Below the pieces are notes generated by a model that worked only from the letters and a program-made list of their open reading frames with translations, had not been told where the DNA came from and searched no databases. A stretch of DNA of 9,595 nt from Rhodospirillales bacterium (lineage in GTDB: Bacteria; Pseudomonadota; Alphaproteobacteria; SMXQ01): NCBI GenBank assembly GCA_024638585.1, contig JAHEKA010000061.1:1-9595 (forward strand), given 5' to 3'. Positions 1 to 5,942 of the stretch are shown here, piece after piece. A program made the position numbers and the translations under genes. The first letter of the stretch is position 1. The number at the start of each line of letters is the position of its first letter.

Positions 1-35
1 CAGGCCTCGCCCGGCGCTAATCTCCCGGCGAATAC

Positions 36-53
36 GCGATCCCTTGGGATCGC
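36..53. promoter_or_regulatory. Near-perfect palindrome, possible operator upstream of the cupin gene
   Basis: Two perfect 8-bp inverted arms (GCGATCCC and GGGATCGC) are separated by only TT. The site ends 53 bases before the cupin start codon. The two-base centre suits a dimeric DNA-binding regulator better than an RNA hairpin, and no T-tract follows on either strand. No regulator gene for it is visible in the window. It could instead belong to the end of a gene lying to the left. Confidence 0.35.
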
Positions 54-106
54 CAAGAAAGTGCCGAACGGCATTCATCGAGACGGAAATGCATAGGAGG
101 AAAACC

Positions 107-529
107 ATGGCCCTGATCAGCCGCGTATTCGACGCCTTGGAAGACGGCAGCCCCGACCGGCCGCGCCAGCGCAAGCTGCTCTCCGCCCAGGAAGACCTGA
201 TCATCGCGTGCAACGTCTATCAGCCCGGTGCACGAAACGAATTCCATTACCACAAGGGCACGTCCCAATCCTTCCTGGTGATGAAGGGCACCCTGACGCT
301 GCGCACCAAGAGCGACGAGAACGCCGAACCGGAGGAGTTTCATCTTGCGGAAGGCGAATGCGCGCTGATCCCGGGGAATCAGTTTTATCAGCTCCATAAC
401 GAGACCGATGGCGTCTGCCTGCTCTATCAGGTCAAGAAGCCGGGCGACCAGATCGTGATCGCCGGCAAGGGACAGATGTCCAACAAGGACTACTTCACGG
501 AAGCGCGTCAGCAAGAGACCGCGCTCTAG
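107..529 (+). CDS. Small single-domain cupin protein
   Basis: This 140-residue protein has the size and pattern of a single conserved beta-barrel cupin. Motif 1 covers about residues 41-61, with H47-x-H49, then Q54 where most cupins have the metal-binding Glu, and a closing G61. Motif 2 covers about residues 83-98, with the IPG turn at 88-90 and H97 as the likely last ligand. A divalent metal site of three His plus Gln is inferred; the substrate cannot be read from the sequence. There is no signal peptide, so it is probably cytoplasmic. I chose the ATG at 107 because AGGAGG lies at 95-100; the frame stays open upstream to an ATG at 44, but that start lacks a ribosome site. The gene stands alone and converges on the sigma operon. 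Single-domain cupins include dioxygenases, isomerases and sugar-binding proteins, so the function is unassigned. Confidence 0.88.
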   Translation: MALISRVFDALEDGSPDRPRQRKLLSAQEDLIIACNVYQPGARNEFHYHKGTSQSFLVMKGTLTLRTKSDENAEPEEFHLAEGECALIPGNQFYQLHNETDGVCLLYQVKKPGDQIVIAGKGQMSNKDYFTEARQQETAL

Positions 530-600
530 GTCCCGGATTCAACAAAGGACCCGGGCCTGGGGCGCCGGGGACCAACAGGTTCTCGCAACCAAATACGCAC

Positions 601-625
601 AAGGGCGCACAGGCGGTGCGCCCTT
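601..625 (-). terminator. Hairpin terminator between convergent genes
   Basis: A perfect 10-bp stem (AAGGGCGCAC paired with GTGCGCCCTT) surrounds a 5-base loop. It begins 13 bases past the stop codon of the minus-strand anti-sigma gene and lies 71 bases past the cupin stop. On the minus strand a modest T-rich stretch (TATTTGGTT) follows the stem; on the plus strand no T-run follows. It most likely ends the EF-hand/sigma/anti-sigma operon, and may also slow transcription coming from the cupin side. Confidence 0.65.
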
Positions 626-638
626 GGTCGTCGGCGGC

Positions 639-1160
639 TCAGTCGAGGGAGATCTCGTCGAGATCGCTGCCTTCGTCGGCTTGGGCGACAGTAGCGCCCG
701 ACCAGGAGGCCTGGACCAGACCGACACCGGAAATGACCGCCCCATCGCCGCCCACCAGGGCCAAGGCCGGTCCCGTATCGGGGATGTCCGTCCCCGATTG
801 GGCGGTGGCGCTGTCCCACGCCTCCGGTGCCCGGGACGCGGGCGCAAGCGGCGCACCGGCCAGGCGCGTCCCGGCCCCGTCGCGGGATGTCCCGGGCGCG
901 GGCAGCCACGCCGCCATGCCCACCAGGGCGGCCAGACACAGCGCCGCCGCAATCCGCCCGTAAAACGCCTGGCGACCTGAAAACCGATTGCCGTCGGCCG
1001 CTCGCGGCGGGCCGGCCTGTGGGCCTTTGACCGCGGCATTCGCCAGACGCGCACGCAACAGATCCGACGGCGCCGGCGGCGCCTTGAGCGCGTCGAGAAG
1101 ACCGTCCAACTGCGCATCGGTCATCCTGGGGTCCTTGTCAGGAGAGATGTCGTCGTTCAT
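639..1160 (-). CDS. Single-pass membrane protein, putative anti-sigma factor
   Basis: This 173-residue protein has a charged N-terminal cytoplasmic region of about 65 residues, one hydrophobic segment at about 69-88 and a low-complexity Ala/Pro/Gly-rich outer part ending in an acidic tail. Its start codon overlaps the sigma factor stop codon as ATGA, so translation is almost certainly coupled and produces both proteins in a fixed ratio. Placement directly after an ECF sigma gene plus one membrane helix is the usual arrangement for anti-sigma factors, and that is the main evidence. The HxxxCxxC zinc motif of ZAS-type anti-sigma factors is absent; the only cysteine is C75, inside the helix. Residues 14-45 (TDAQLDGLLDALK and onward) could form the helical sigma-binding part. 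The role is inferred from position, not from a recognised domain. Confidence 0.75.
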   Translation of the reverse strand: MNDDISPDKDPRMTDAQLDGLLDALKAPPAPSDLLRARLANAAVKGPQAGPPRAADGNRFSGRQAFYGRIAAALCLAALVGMAAWLPAPGTSRDGAGTRLAGAPLAPASRAPEAWDSATAQSGTDIPDTGPALALVGGDGAVISGVGLVQASWSGATVAQADEGSDLDEISLD

Positions 1161-1849
1161 TTCCTTTCACCCATCAATTCGTGATGCACGGGCCGCAACA
1201 CGTCCTTCAGCGCCCGCCGTCCGCGGGCAAGCAGCGATTCCACCGCCTCGGCACTGACGCCAAGCATTTTGCCCGCTTCCCGGTTGGTAAAGCCCTCGTA
1301 ATAGGTCAGGACCAGGGCCGAGCGTTGGCGCGGAGGCAAGGCATCAAGCGCCGCACGCACCGATCGCTTGATGTCGATCCTGCGGTCCTGGGCCTCGGCC
1401 CCGCCGTCGGGGTGTTCCGGCAGTTCCGCCATCGGCACCGGCAGCACCTTGCGCTTGCGGTCGATGCACAGGTTGACCACAACCCGGTACAACCAGGTCT
1501 TGAGCTGGGCGCCGTCGGGCTCCCACGCCGGGGCCTTGGCGAACAGGCGCAGGAACGCCTCCTGGGCGACGTCCTCGGCTTCGCGGGGGTCGCCCAGCAT
1601 GTACCAGGCATGCCCCGTGATCTGACCGAGATAGCGGTCGACCAGGGCGGTCCACGCCGTCCCGTCGCCATCCGCCGCCGCGGCGATGAGAAAGTCATCG
1701 CCGGCAGCAGCAGAATCGGCTTCGGGGGGCGACAAAGCGGCCCTAGCGGCGGCCGCCCCGGCGGCCACGGTGTCCGCCGCGATGGCGGCCGCGCCAACCG
1801 GATTTCGAGAACTCGTCACGATCCAGTGCCTTGTCCTTGTTTTCGTCAT
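1157..1849 (-). CDS. ECF-type RNA polymerase sigma factor (sigma-70 family)
   Basis: Numbering assumes the 230-residue form. Region 2 spans about residues 52-135, including DREDVAQEAF-like text at 88-99 and the helix around LKTWLYRVVVNLCIDRKRK (116-134) that melts and reads the -10 element. Region 4 spans about 163-218, with LPPRQRSALVLTYYEGFTN and the helix-turn-helix NREAGKMLGVSAEAVESLLARGR that reads the -35 element. Regions 1 and 3 are lacking, as in group 4 (ECF) sigma factors. The first 50 residues are Ala-rich and unlike the family. The ATG at 1849 would overlap the EF-hand gene by 107 bases, whereas GTG codons at 1819 or 1768 would shorten the overlap; the 1768 start leaves 26 bases and a normal-sized 203-residue protein. 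The stop codon overlaps the start of the anti-sigma gene. Confidence 0.93.
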   Translation of the reverse strand: MTKTRTRHWIVTSSRNPVGAAAIAADTVAAGAAAARAALSPPEADSAAAGDDFLIAAAADGDGTAWTALVDRYLGQITGHAWYMLGDPREAEDVAQEAFLRLFAKAPAWEPDGAQLKTWLYRVVVNLCIDRKRKVLPVPMAELPEHPDGGAEAQDRRIDIKRSVRAALDALPPRQRSALVLTYYEGFTNREAGKMLGVSAEAVESLLARGRRALKDVLRPVHHELMGERK

Positions 1850-2351
1850 AGCGCGTGAACCACCGCGCCGAGGGATCGGTCATTTCCTTCTCCGAAATCT
1901 GGCCATCGCCATTGGTGTCCAGCATATCGAAGAATGAAATCGTGCGCAGGCGAATGAACCAACGCCCACGGCGCCGAAATTCCTCAACCGAGAGTTGGCC
2001 GTCGCCATTGACGTCGGCGGCACCCATCAGGCGCTTCTGCTCACCGTGGATCTCGGCCAGGCTGACCTTGCCGTCCTTGTTGGTATCCAACAGTTCGATG
2101 CGCCGGTTCAGGCGGCGCTCCCGGCGCCGCTCGTAGCGGCCTTGGCGGCGGGATTCGCGGTTGGGGGCGGCAGCATTTCCGCCGGGTCCGGCGCCTTGCG
2201 TCATCATGCCCGGCCCGTGGGGACCGCTGCCGGGGCCCATGCCCGCAGGCGGGCCGCGGCGATCCTGGGCGCCGGCGGAAACCGTGCTCAGCATCAACGC
2301 CACCGCGGCAACCGCGGTCAGGCTTGCAATCGGGAAACGAAACTTCGCCAT
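1743..2351 (-). CDS. Exported EF-hand calcium-binding protein
   Basis: This 202-residue protein starts at an ATG preceded by GGAGGAG at 2359-2365, seven bases away. A signal peptide is clear: basic residues, a hydrophobic core at about 8-25 and a likely cut after AGA at 28. A Gly/Pro/Met-rich linker (about 33-60) and a very basic stretch (about 67-84) follow. Four EF-hand loops occupy 89-100 (DTNKDGKVSLAE), 113-124, 145-156 and 169-180; the first three have canonical D-x-N/D-x-D-G spacing with Glu at position 12, while the fourth has Lys instead of Gly at position 6. They should bind calcium in two pairs. The tail (about 184-202) is Arg/Gly/His-rich. The gene is first in an operon with a sigma and an anti-sigma gene, which suggests a periplasmic calcium- or metal-linked role in envelope stress. 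That role is inference. Confidence 0.9.
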   Translation of the reverse strand: MAKFRFPIASLTAVAAVALMLSTVSAGAQDRRGPPAGMGPGSGPHGPGMMTQGAGPGGNAAAPNRESRRQGRYERRRERRLNRRIELLDTNKDGKVSLAEIHGEQKRLMGAADVNGDGQLSVEEFRRRGRWFIRLRTISFFDMLDTNGDGQISEKEMTDPSARWFTRYDENKDKALDRDEFSKSGWRGRHRGGHRGRRGGRR

Positions 2352-2546
2352 ATGTACTCTCCTCCGTGGGGCAGTGCGGGGACCTCTCCGCGGCCGCGCG
2401 CTGCGTGGTTGCGCTTGTCTCCTTACACGGGGGCACCGGGAAAATTCTGTCGCGACAACACGGCCGATTTGAGGCGATGGGATTTATTTCTATTTTTCAT
2501 AGGATTAGGTCAATTGGCCGCGGAATTCGCGAATAGGCAGCGCGGC
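2352..2546. other. Intergenic region upstream of the EF-hand operon
   Basis: No gene is seen in these 195 bases between two minus-strand genes. It contains the EF-hand ribosome site at its low-coordinate end and an unusually AT-rich patch at about 2480-2515 that stands out against the GC-rich surroundings. It must hold the operon promoter unless transcription reads through from the membrane protein gene. No convincing ECF-type GGAAC -35 box is visible in it. Confidence 0.6.
2485..2513 (-). promoter_or_regulatory. Candidate sigma-70-type promoter for the EF-hand/sigma operon
   Basis: Reading the minus strand, TTGACC (2513-2508) matches five of six bases of a -35 box. It is followed by the AT-rich run TAATCCTATGAAAAATAGAA, in which TAGAAA (15-base spacer) or GAAATA (17-base spacer) could serve as the -10 element. 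Neither is a strong match. It lies about 135 bases upstream of the EF-hand start, in the only AT-rich patch of the gap. Confidence 0.3.
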
Positions 2547-2945
2547 TCACATGAGCCGGAAACCCTTGCCGGCAAGATAGGCGCCGAGGGCCAGGGCGAA
2601 GATGCCGCTGGCGCGTAGGCCAGTGATCGAGGTCATCAGCGGTGCGGAAATCTTCATCACCAATTGGGGCGCCAGCAAGAGGGTGGCCCCCTTGAACACG
2701 GCGATCCACGCCAGAAGTGTGATCGCGCCCGGGAACAGACCCGACCAATCGTAGTGGACCGCCAGCACCAGCAGACCCATGGCCAGCGCCATCGCCCCGC
2801 CCAGATAGGTCAGCGCGGGTTGATCGATGAACGCCTCACCCATGCGCTTGTAGGCGGCAGGGTTGACCAACATGCCCAGCCCCACCACGACATAAAGCGG
2901 GCCGATGATCCTGCCGATGATTTCCGCTGCGCTCAATTCTGCCAT
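2547..2945 (-). CDS. Four-helix integral membrane protein, unknown function
   Basis: This 132-residue protein is mostly hydrophobic, with four likely membrane helices at about 10-28, 44-63, 71-92 and 110-126. The loops are short; the one after helix 1 (NPAAYKRMGEAF) is the most charged. There is no signal peptide, no cysteine and no recognisable catalytic motif. I chose the ATG at 2945 because GGAGG sits five bases upstream (2951-2955). An in-frame ATG at 2960 would add five residues but places that ribosome site inside the gene. It is the last gene before the EF-hand operon on the same strand, 195 bases away, and diverges from the small anchored protein at 3036. I do not recognise the family with confidence. 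Confidence 0.82.
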   Translation of the reverse strand: MAELSAAEIIGRIIGPLYVVVGLGMLVNPAAYKRMGEAFIDQPALTYLGGAMALAMGLLVLAVHYDWSGLFPGAITLLAWIAVFKGATLLLAPQLVMKISAPLMTSITGLRASGIFALALGAYLAGKGFRLM

Positions 2946-2950
2946 TGGGA

Positions 2951-2955
2951 CCTCC
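2951..2955 (-). promoter_or_regulatory. Ribosome binding site fixing the membrane-protein start
   Basis: GGAGG on the minus strand lies five bases before the ATG at 2945. It overlaps the start proposed by the longer reading frame (ATG at 2960), which argues for the shorter protein. Confidence 0.7.
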
Positions 2956-3035
2956 GTCATTCACATAGCGTGCCGGGATGCTGGCTCCCACACCGGGTTC
3001 CAAGGTATCATCGCCCGTCAAAGCATGAGCAGGCA

Positions 3036-3485
3036 ATGACCAGAACGGTAGGATGGAAAACCGGCGTGATCGCCCTGGCAGTGTTGGCCGGGCTGGCCTA
3101 TCTCGTCTCCGGTGGCGGCGGCACCAGCGGAGGCAGCGGTTACGTGCCGCCCCAGGCGGACCGGGCGACGTTGGAGGCCCCGGCCGATTTCAACCGCGCC
3201 AAGTTCGCCCAAACGCTGAAGACGCTGCCCCCCGGGCGCCTGATCAGCCGGGTCGAAAAGGGGCTTTCCGATTTAGAAATTCTGCTGACCGCGGGCCCCG
3301 GCTGGGATGCCCTTGACGGTAAGGCGCGCCAACAAGCCGCCGAGGCACTGTGGAAAAACTGGGCGGAGTTGCACCCCGAGAACCAGCGTTACAAGGCGCG
3401 GGTCGTGATCCTAGATGCCCGGGGCACAAAGATCGGCGGTTCGCGCCTGCTGGATCCCTCCAAGATCTGGGTGCGCAAGCCCTAG
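3036..3485 (+). CDS. Small membrane-anchored protein, unknown function
   Basis: This 149-residue protein has an N-terminal hydrophobic segment at about 9-25 preceded by basic residues (R3, K8), then a Gly/Ser linker (26-36), then a soluble domain of about 110 residues. The anchor lacks a clear cleavage site, so a membrane-tethered periplasmic protein is most likely. The soluble part alternates predicted helices (about 54-84 and 93-112) with a final beta-like segment (YKARVVILDARGTKIGGSRL). No cysteine or known catalytic motif is seen. The frame is open far upstream to 2664, but that part is antisense to the membrane protein gene and rich in His/Gln/Arg, so I chose the ATG at 3036. Its ribosome site is weak (GAGCAGG). 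It ends 17 bases from the convergent DUF1353 gene. Family not recognised. Confidence 0.72.
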   Translation: MTRTVGWKTGVIALAVLAGLAYLVSGGGGTSGGSGYVPPQADRATLEAPADFNRAKFAQTLKTLPPGRLISRVEKGLSDLEILLTAGPGWDALDGKARQQAAEALWKNWAELHPENQRYKARVVILDARGTKIGGSRLLDPSKIWVRKP

Positions 3486-3502
3486 GCGTCGCGGCCTGCC
3501 CG

Positions 3503-4036
3503 TCAATCGTCCGGCAGGACCACGAAATTGTCGGGGTTTTCTCCTTTGAACGGTCCGGGACCAAAGGCGCGGACCGCGCCGTAAATCAGGTTCCTTCGGA
3601 CCCGGCCGACGCCGGCATGTTCCATCGCCACCCGCATCAACTCGTCGGAGAATCGCCGGTCCTCGTCCCGCGGCTCGCGCGGGGTTCCGTCGGTCACGTA
3701 CTGCCAGGCGAGATAGAGAAAATCGTGGACGATGGACGCCTCCAGATGGCGCCCCACGCGGCGGATGCCCAACAGGGCCGCAAAGGCGGGACTGGACGAG
3801 AGATCCGTCAGCATGCCACTGGGGACGGTCACCTCGCGCCGCTGGCCGTCCAGCCAATAGGCCAGGGTATAAGGCGCGGCGACGATGTAATCGGCATCGA
3901 CGCGCTCACGCCTGGTCGCCTGGACCGCCTTGGGCTCACGGCGCAGGATCAGGGGATCGATATATTCCACGCGCTCGATCTCGCTCCAGCCCGGCGCGGG
4001 ATACGGGTTATCAATCACCGGTTCGTAGGTATCCAT
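3503..4036 (-). CDS. DUF1353 family protein
   Basis: This 177-residue protein matches the DUF1353 pattern I know: a segment like TDLSSSPAFAALLG (77-90), the conserved SIVHDFLY (101-108), then a helical RRFSDELMRVAMEHAGV (127-143) and a C-terminal Tyr/Arg region. No signal peptide or membrane segment is seen. The biochemical role of the family is unknown; members occur both in phages and in bacterial chromosomes, and nothing phage-like is visible nearby here. A purine-rich ribosome site (GGGGGAG at 4043-4049) lies six bases before the ATG. The gene diverges from the VOC gene across 92 bases and converges closely with the anchored protein gene. H104 and D105 are the most conspicuous candidate functional residues. 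Confidence 0.85.
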   Translation of the reverse strand: MDTYEPVIDNPYPAPGWSEIERVEYIDPLILRREPKAVQATRRERVDADYIVAAPYTLAYWLDGQRREVTVPSGMLTDLSSSPAFAALLGIRRVGRHLEASIVHDFLYLAWQYVTDGTPREPRDEDRRFSDELMRVAMEHAGVGRVRRNLIYGAVRAFGPGPFKGENPDNFVVLPDD

Positions 4037-4080
4037 GCCTCTCTCCCCCGTGCAGGCACATCTTGCGCTCCCCCCTGCGC

Positions 4081-4089
4081 TGGTAGAAT
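4081..4089 (+). promoter_or_regulatory. Candidate extended -10 promoter for the VOC gene
   Basis: TGGTAGAAT reads as an extended -10 element: TG, one base, then TAGAAT, five of six bases of TATAAT. It lies 40 bases before the VOC start codon in a gap between divergent genes. A partial -35 match (TTGCGC, 4063-4068) is only 15 bases upstream of the hexamer, so the extended -10 would carry most of the recognition. Confidence 0.42.
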
Positions 4090-4128
4090 AGGCCCCCTGG
4101 CGCGGACCGCAAACAGAGGAGAACCATC

Positions 4129-4488
4129 ATGCCCAAGCCGCTCGATCCCTTGGGGCTCGACCATGTCGTCCTGAAATGTCGGGACATCGGCGTTGCCAAG
4201 GATTTCTACGCCGGCGTCCTGGGAATGGCGATCTCATACGAATCGGGCACCTCCCTGTTCCTGAGATGCGGCGAACAGGCCCTGGCGCTATTCTGCGCCG
4301 ATGCCGGCCTGCCGTCGAAGGGAAGGGAAATGGACCATGTCGCCTTCACGGTGCGTCAATCTTTCGAGGAAACCATCGCCCGCCTGAAAGATCACGGCAT
4401 CGACGTTCAAACCCGGCCCAACGACCCCCGCTGCATCTACTTCCATGACCCCGACGGCCACCGCATCCAGATCCTGGCGCGGATCTAG
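4129..4488 (+). CDS. VOC/glyoxalase-fold protein
   Basis: This 119-residue protein has the paired beta-alpha-beta-beta-beta units of the vicinal oxygen chelate superfamily. The first module opens with LDHVVLKCRDIGVAKDFY (10-27), where H12 is the usual first metal ligand. The second opens with MDHVAFTV (68-75), where H70 is the usual third ligand, and closes with DPDGHRIQIL (107-116). In most members a Glu in that last strand (RIEL) is the fourth ligand; here it is Q114. The middle ligand position also shows no obvious acidic residue, so the metal site may be altered or lost. This length and layout resemble fosfomycin-resistance-like and glyoxalase-like VOC proteins, but the substrate cannot be assigned. 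GAGGAG at 4116-4121 lies seven bases before the ATG. Confidence 0.9.
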   Translation: MPKPLDPLGLDHVVLKCRDIGVAKDFYAGVLGMAISYESGTSLFLRCGEQALALFCADAGLPSKGREMDHVAFTVRQSFEETIARLKDHGIDVQTRPNDPRCIYFHDPDGHRIQILARI

Positions 4489-4515
4489 ACCATCACCGGG
4501 CGCCTGCGTCCGGTC

Positions 4516-4650
4516 CTACTTCATGCCGCCGACGGCACGGAGCCAGATGATCAACTCCCGCCCCATGGCCTGGCCGTCCTCGGTCATGCCGAGGAACCAG
4601 AGCAGGAACACCCCGGCGGCGATGATGAGAAGGCTCACTTTGCGGTTCAT
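4516..4650 (-). CDS. Small single-helix membrane protein (44 residues)
   Basis: The frame encodes a basic N-terminus (MNRK), a hydrophobic helix at about 5-21 (VSLLIIAAGVFLLWFLG) and an amphipathic C-terminal part (about 28-40, with IIWLR). AGGGG at 4658-4662 lies seven bases before this ATG, a normal distance. The same frame is open upstream to 4821, but that extension overlaps the amidohydrolase start and its promoter, is not protein-like and has no ribosome site, so I chose the short form. It ends 27 bases from the VOC stop codon and converges with it. Function is unknown; such single-helix proteins often modulate larger membrane complexes. The evidence is limited to ribosome site, helix and plausible codon use. 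Confidence 0.55.
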   Translation of the reverse strand: MNRKVSLLIIAAGVFLLWFLGMTEDGQAMGRELIIWLRAVGGMK

Positions 4651-4751
4651 GTCCGAGCCCCTGACGAGAATCGGAATAATCCCTTCTCCGGGCACGGTTA
4701 TCGTCAACCCAGCGGCCGATGCGTGTCCAACACTAACGGCGGGGAATCGTC

Positions 4752-4757
4752 TATAAT
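4752..4757 (+). promoter_or_regulatory. Perfect TATAAT -10 element before the amidohydrolase gene
   Basis: An exact TATAAT occurs 54 bases upstream of the amidohydrolase start, within a locally AT-rich stretch of a GC-rich genome. No good -35 hexamer is found at 16-18 bases (AACACT lies at 17), so an activator may be needed. It is the best housekeeping-type promoter candidate in the window. Confidence 0.48.
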
Positions 4758-4811
4758 TCGCGTCTAATCGATGAGAAGGAATCACCCAAATCCGGCGGGA
4801 GGACAATCTGG

Positions 4812-5903
4812 ATGACGGCAATGTTCGACGCGGATACCCATGTGCGAGAAGGCTATTTTCTCGACCAGGTCTACAACCTCTCCGGCGAATTCGCGAAACA
4901 CACCCCCAAGCGGATCAAGGACGGCGCCTACCATGAGGTTGCGTTCGCCCATGACCTGGAGCCCTGGGGCAAGGAGGTCGAGAAGTTCGGCGGCCATCGC
5001 CAACTCTATGGGCCCGACCGCCAGGGCGGGCGCATCGCCGAGATGCAGCCGGGCGGCCACGACCGGGAGAAACGGATCAACGACCTCGCCGGCGCAGGCG
5101 TCGAAAAGCAGGTCCTGTTCTGCACCGGCTCGGCCATTCCAACCCTGAACGAAGGACCGCTGGGCCTGGCCCTGTGTGAGGCCTACAACAATTGGATCGC
5201 GGATTTCGTCAAGGGATACGAGGATCAGCTCTACGCCACCGCGGTGATGCCGGGTGGTCATCCGGAAGGCATGGCCGGCGAATTGCGCCGGGCGGTGACC
5301 GAGCTCGGCATCCGGGCGGCGCATATCACCGGGTTCTCCCTCACCCGGTGCGCCGACGATCCCGCCTTCGACGATTTCTACGCCACCGCCGAGGAGCTCG
5401 AAGTCCCGCTCTTCGTCCATCCCGCCTCACGCGGGCCGCTTGCCAACCGTCACAAGAACTTCTGGCAGATGCACGCGCTGGCGCGGCCCACCATGGCGGC
5501 GGACACATTGGTGTCCTTCGTCATCGGCGGCGTGTTCGAGAAATTCCCCAAGCTGAAGGTGACCTTCTTCGAATGCTCGGCCGCGTGGATGCTCTATTGG
5601 ATGGACCGCATGGACATGGGTCACGGTTACCTCAATCAGGATTACGCGCCGCAGCTGACCCTCAAGCCGTCGGACTACGTCCGGCGCAACTGCTGGCTGA
5701 CGGTCGAGTCCAATGAGAAATGCCTGCCCGAAGCCTTCGAAGAAATCGGCGAGGACCGGCTGATGATGTCGTCCGACTATCCCCACTGGGATTGCGGCTT
5801 CCCGGGCTGCGCCGAAGAGGCGGCAACGCGCACGGACCTGAGCGCCGCCCAGCGCGAACGCCTGACCCGGACCAACATCGCCGCGCTGATGAGGCTCGCC
5901 TGA
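4812..5903 (+). CDS. Amidohydrolase-2 family metal-dependent hydrolase/decarboxylase
   Basis: This 363-residue protein is a full-length TIM-barrel of the amidohydrolase_2 family (related to ACMSD and gamma-resorcylate decarboxylase). Visible landmarks are FDADTHV at 5-11 (D8 and H10 in the first-strand metal motif), LFVHPASRG (200-208, H203), a strand at VTFFECSAAW (250-259) and the diagnostic MMSSDYPHWD (318-327), with D322 as the expected catalytic or metal Asp. The usual HxH is here DxH, a known variation in the family. It should hydrolyse or decarboxylate a ring or carboxylate substrate in the cytoplasm; the substrate is not readable. GGAGGA at 4798-4803 lies eight bases before the ATG. 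It converges on a dehydrogenase/HbpS-like operon, which fits a small catabolic locus. Confidence 0.92.
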   Translation: MTAMFDADTHVREGYFLDQVYNLSGEFAKHTPKRIKDGAYHEVAFAHDLEPWGKEVEKFGGHRQLYGPDRQGGRIAEMQPGGHDREKRINDLAGAGVEKQVLFCTGSAIPTLNEGPLGLALCEAYNNWIADFVKGYEDQLYATAVMPGGHPEGMAGELRRAVTELGIRAAHITGFSLTRCADDPAFDDFYATAEELEVPLFVHPASRGPLANRHKNFWQMHALARPTMAADTLVSFVIGGVFEKFPKLKVTFFECSAAWMLYWMDRMDMGHGYLNQDYAPQLTLKPSDYVRRNCWLTVESNEKCLPEAFEEIGEDRLMMSSDYPHWDCGFPGCAEEAATRTDLSAAQRERLTRTNIAALMRLA

Positions 5904-5918
5904 GCGGCGGGGCGAGCC
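5893..5918. terminator. Possible hairpin at the amidohydrolase end
   Basis: An 8-bp inverted repeat (GGCTCGCC and GGCGAGCC) with a 10-base loop spans the amidohydrolase stop codon in the short gap between convergent genes. No T-tract follows on either strand, so it would be a weak or factor-dependent terminator at best. Confidence 0.3.
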
Positions 5919-5942
5919 CCTGAACCGGCGCGCTGGGCGGGC

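Noticed and set aside
1..96. Possible end of an upstream gene at the left edge
   Set aside because: One frame ends at a TAA at 18-20 and another runs to a TAG at 94-96, but too few codons are visible to support either as coding.
1181..1858. A 225-codon plus-strand frame across the first sigma gene
   Set aside because: It mirrors the sigma factor codons on the opposite strand and has no recognisable domain.
2967..3011. GGAACC on the minus strand and TATCAT on the plus strand in the divergent gap near 3000
   Set aside because: GGAACC resembles an ECF -35 box, but no matching -10 element lies at the right distance; TATCAT has no usable -35 hexamer. Either could be chance.
2664..3035. N-terminal extension of the anchored protein back to 2664
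   Set aside because: The extension is antisense to the four-helix membrane gene, rich in His/Gln/Arg, and has no ribosome site; the signal-like helix begins naturally after 3036.
3495..3518. Inverted repeat CCTGCC/GGCAGG between the convergent anchored-protein and DUF1353 genes
   Set aside because: The stem is only six bases with a 12-base loop, overlaps the end of the DUF1353 gene and has no T-tract close by, so it is not convincing as a terminator.
4782..5420. A 212-codon minus-strand frame within the amidohydrolase
   Set aside because: The amidohydrolase on the plus strand is full-length with catalytic motifs, so this is a shadow of it.
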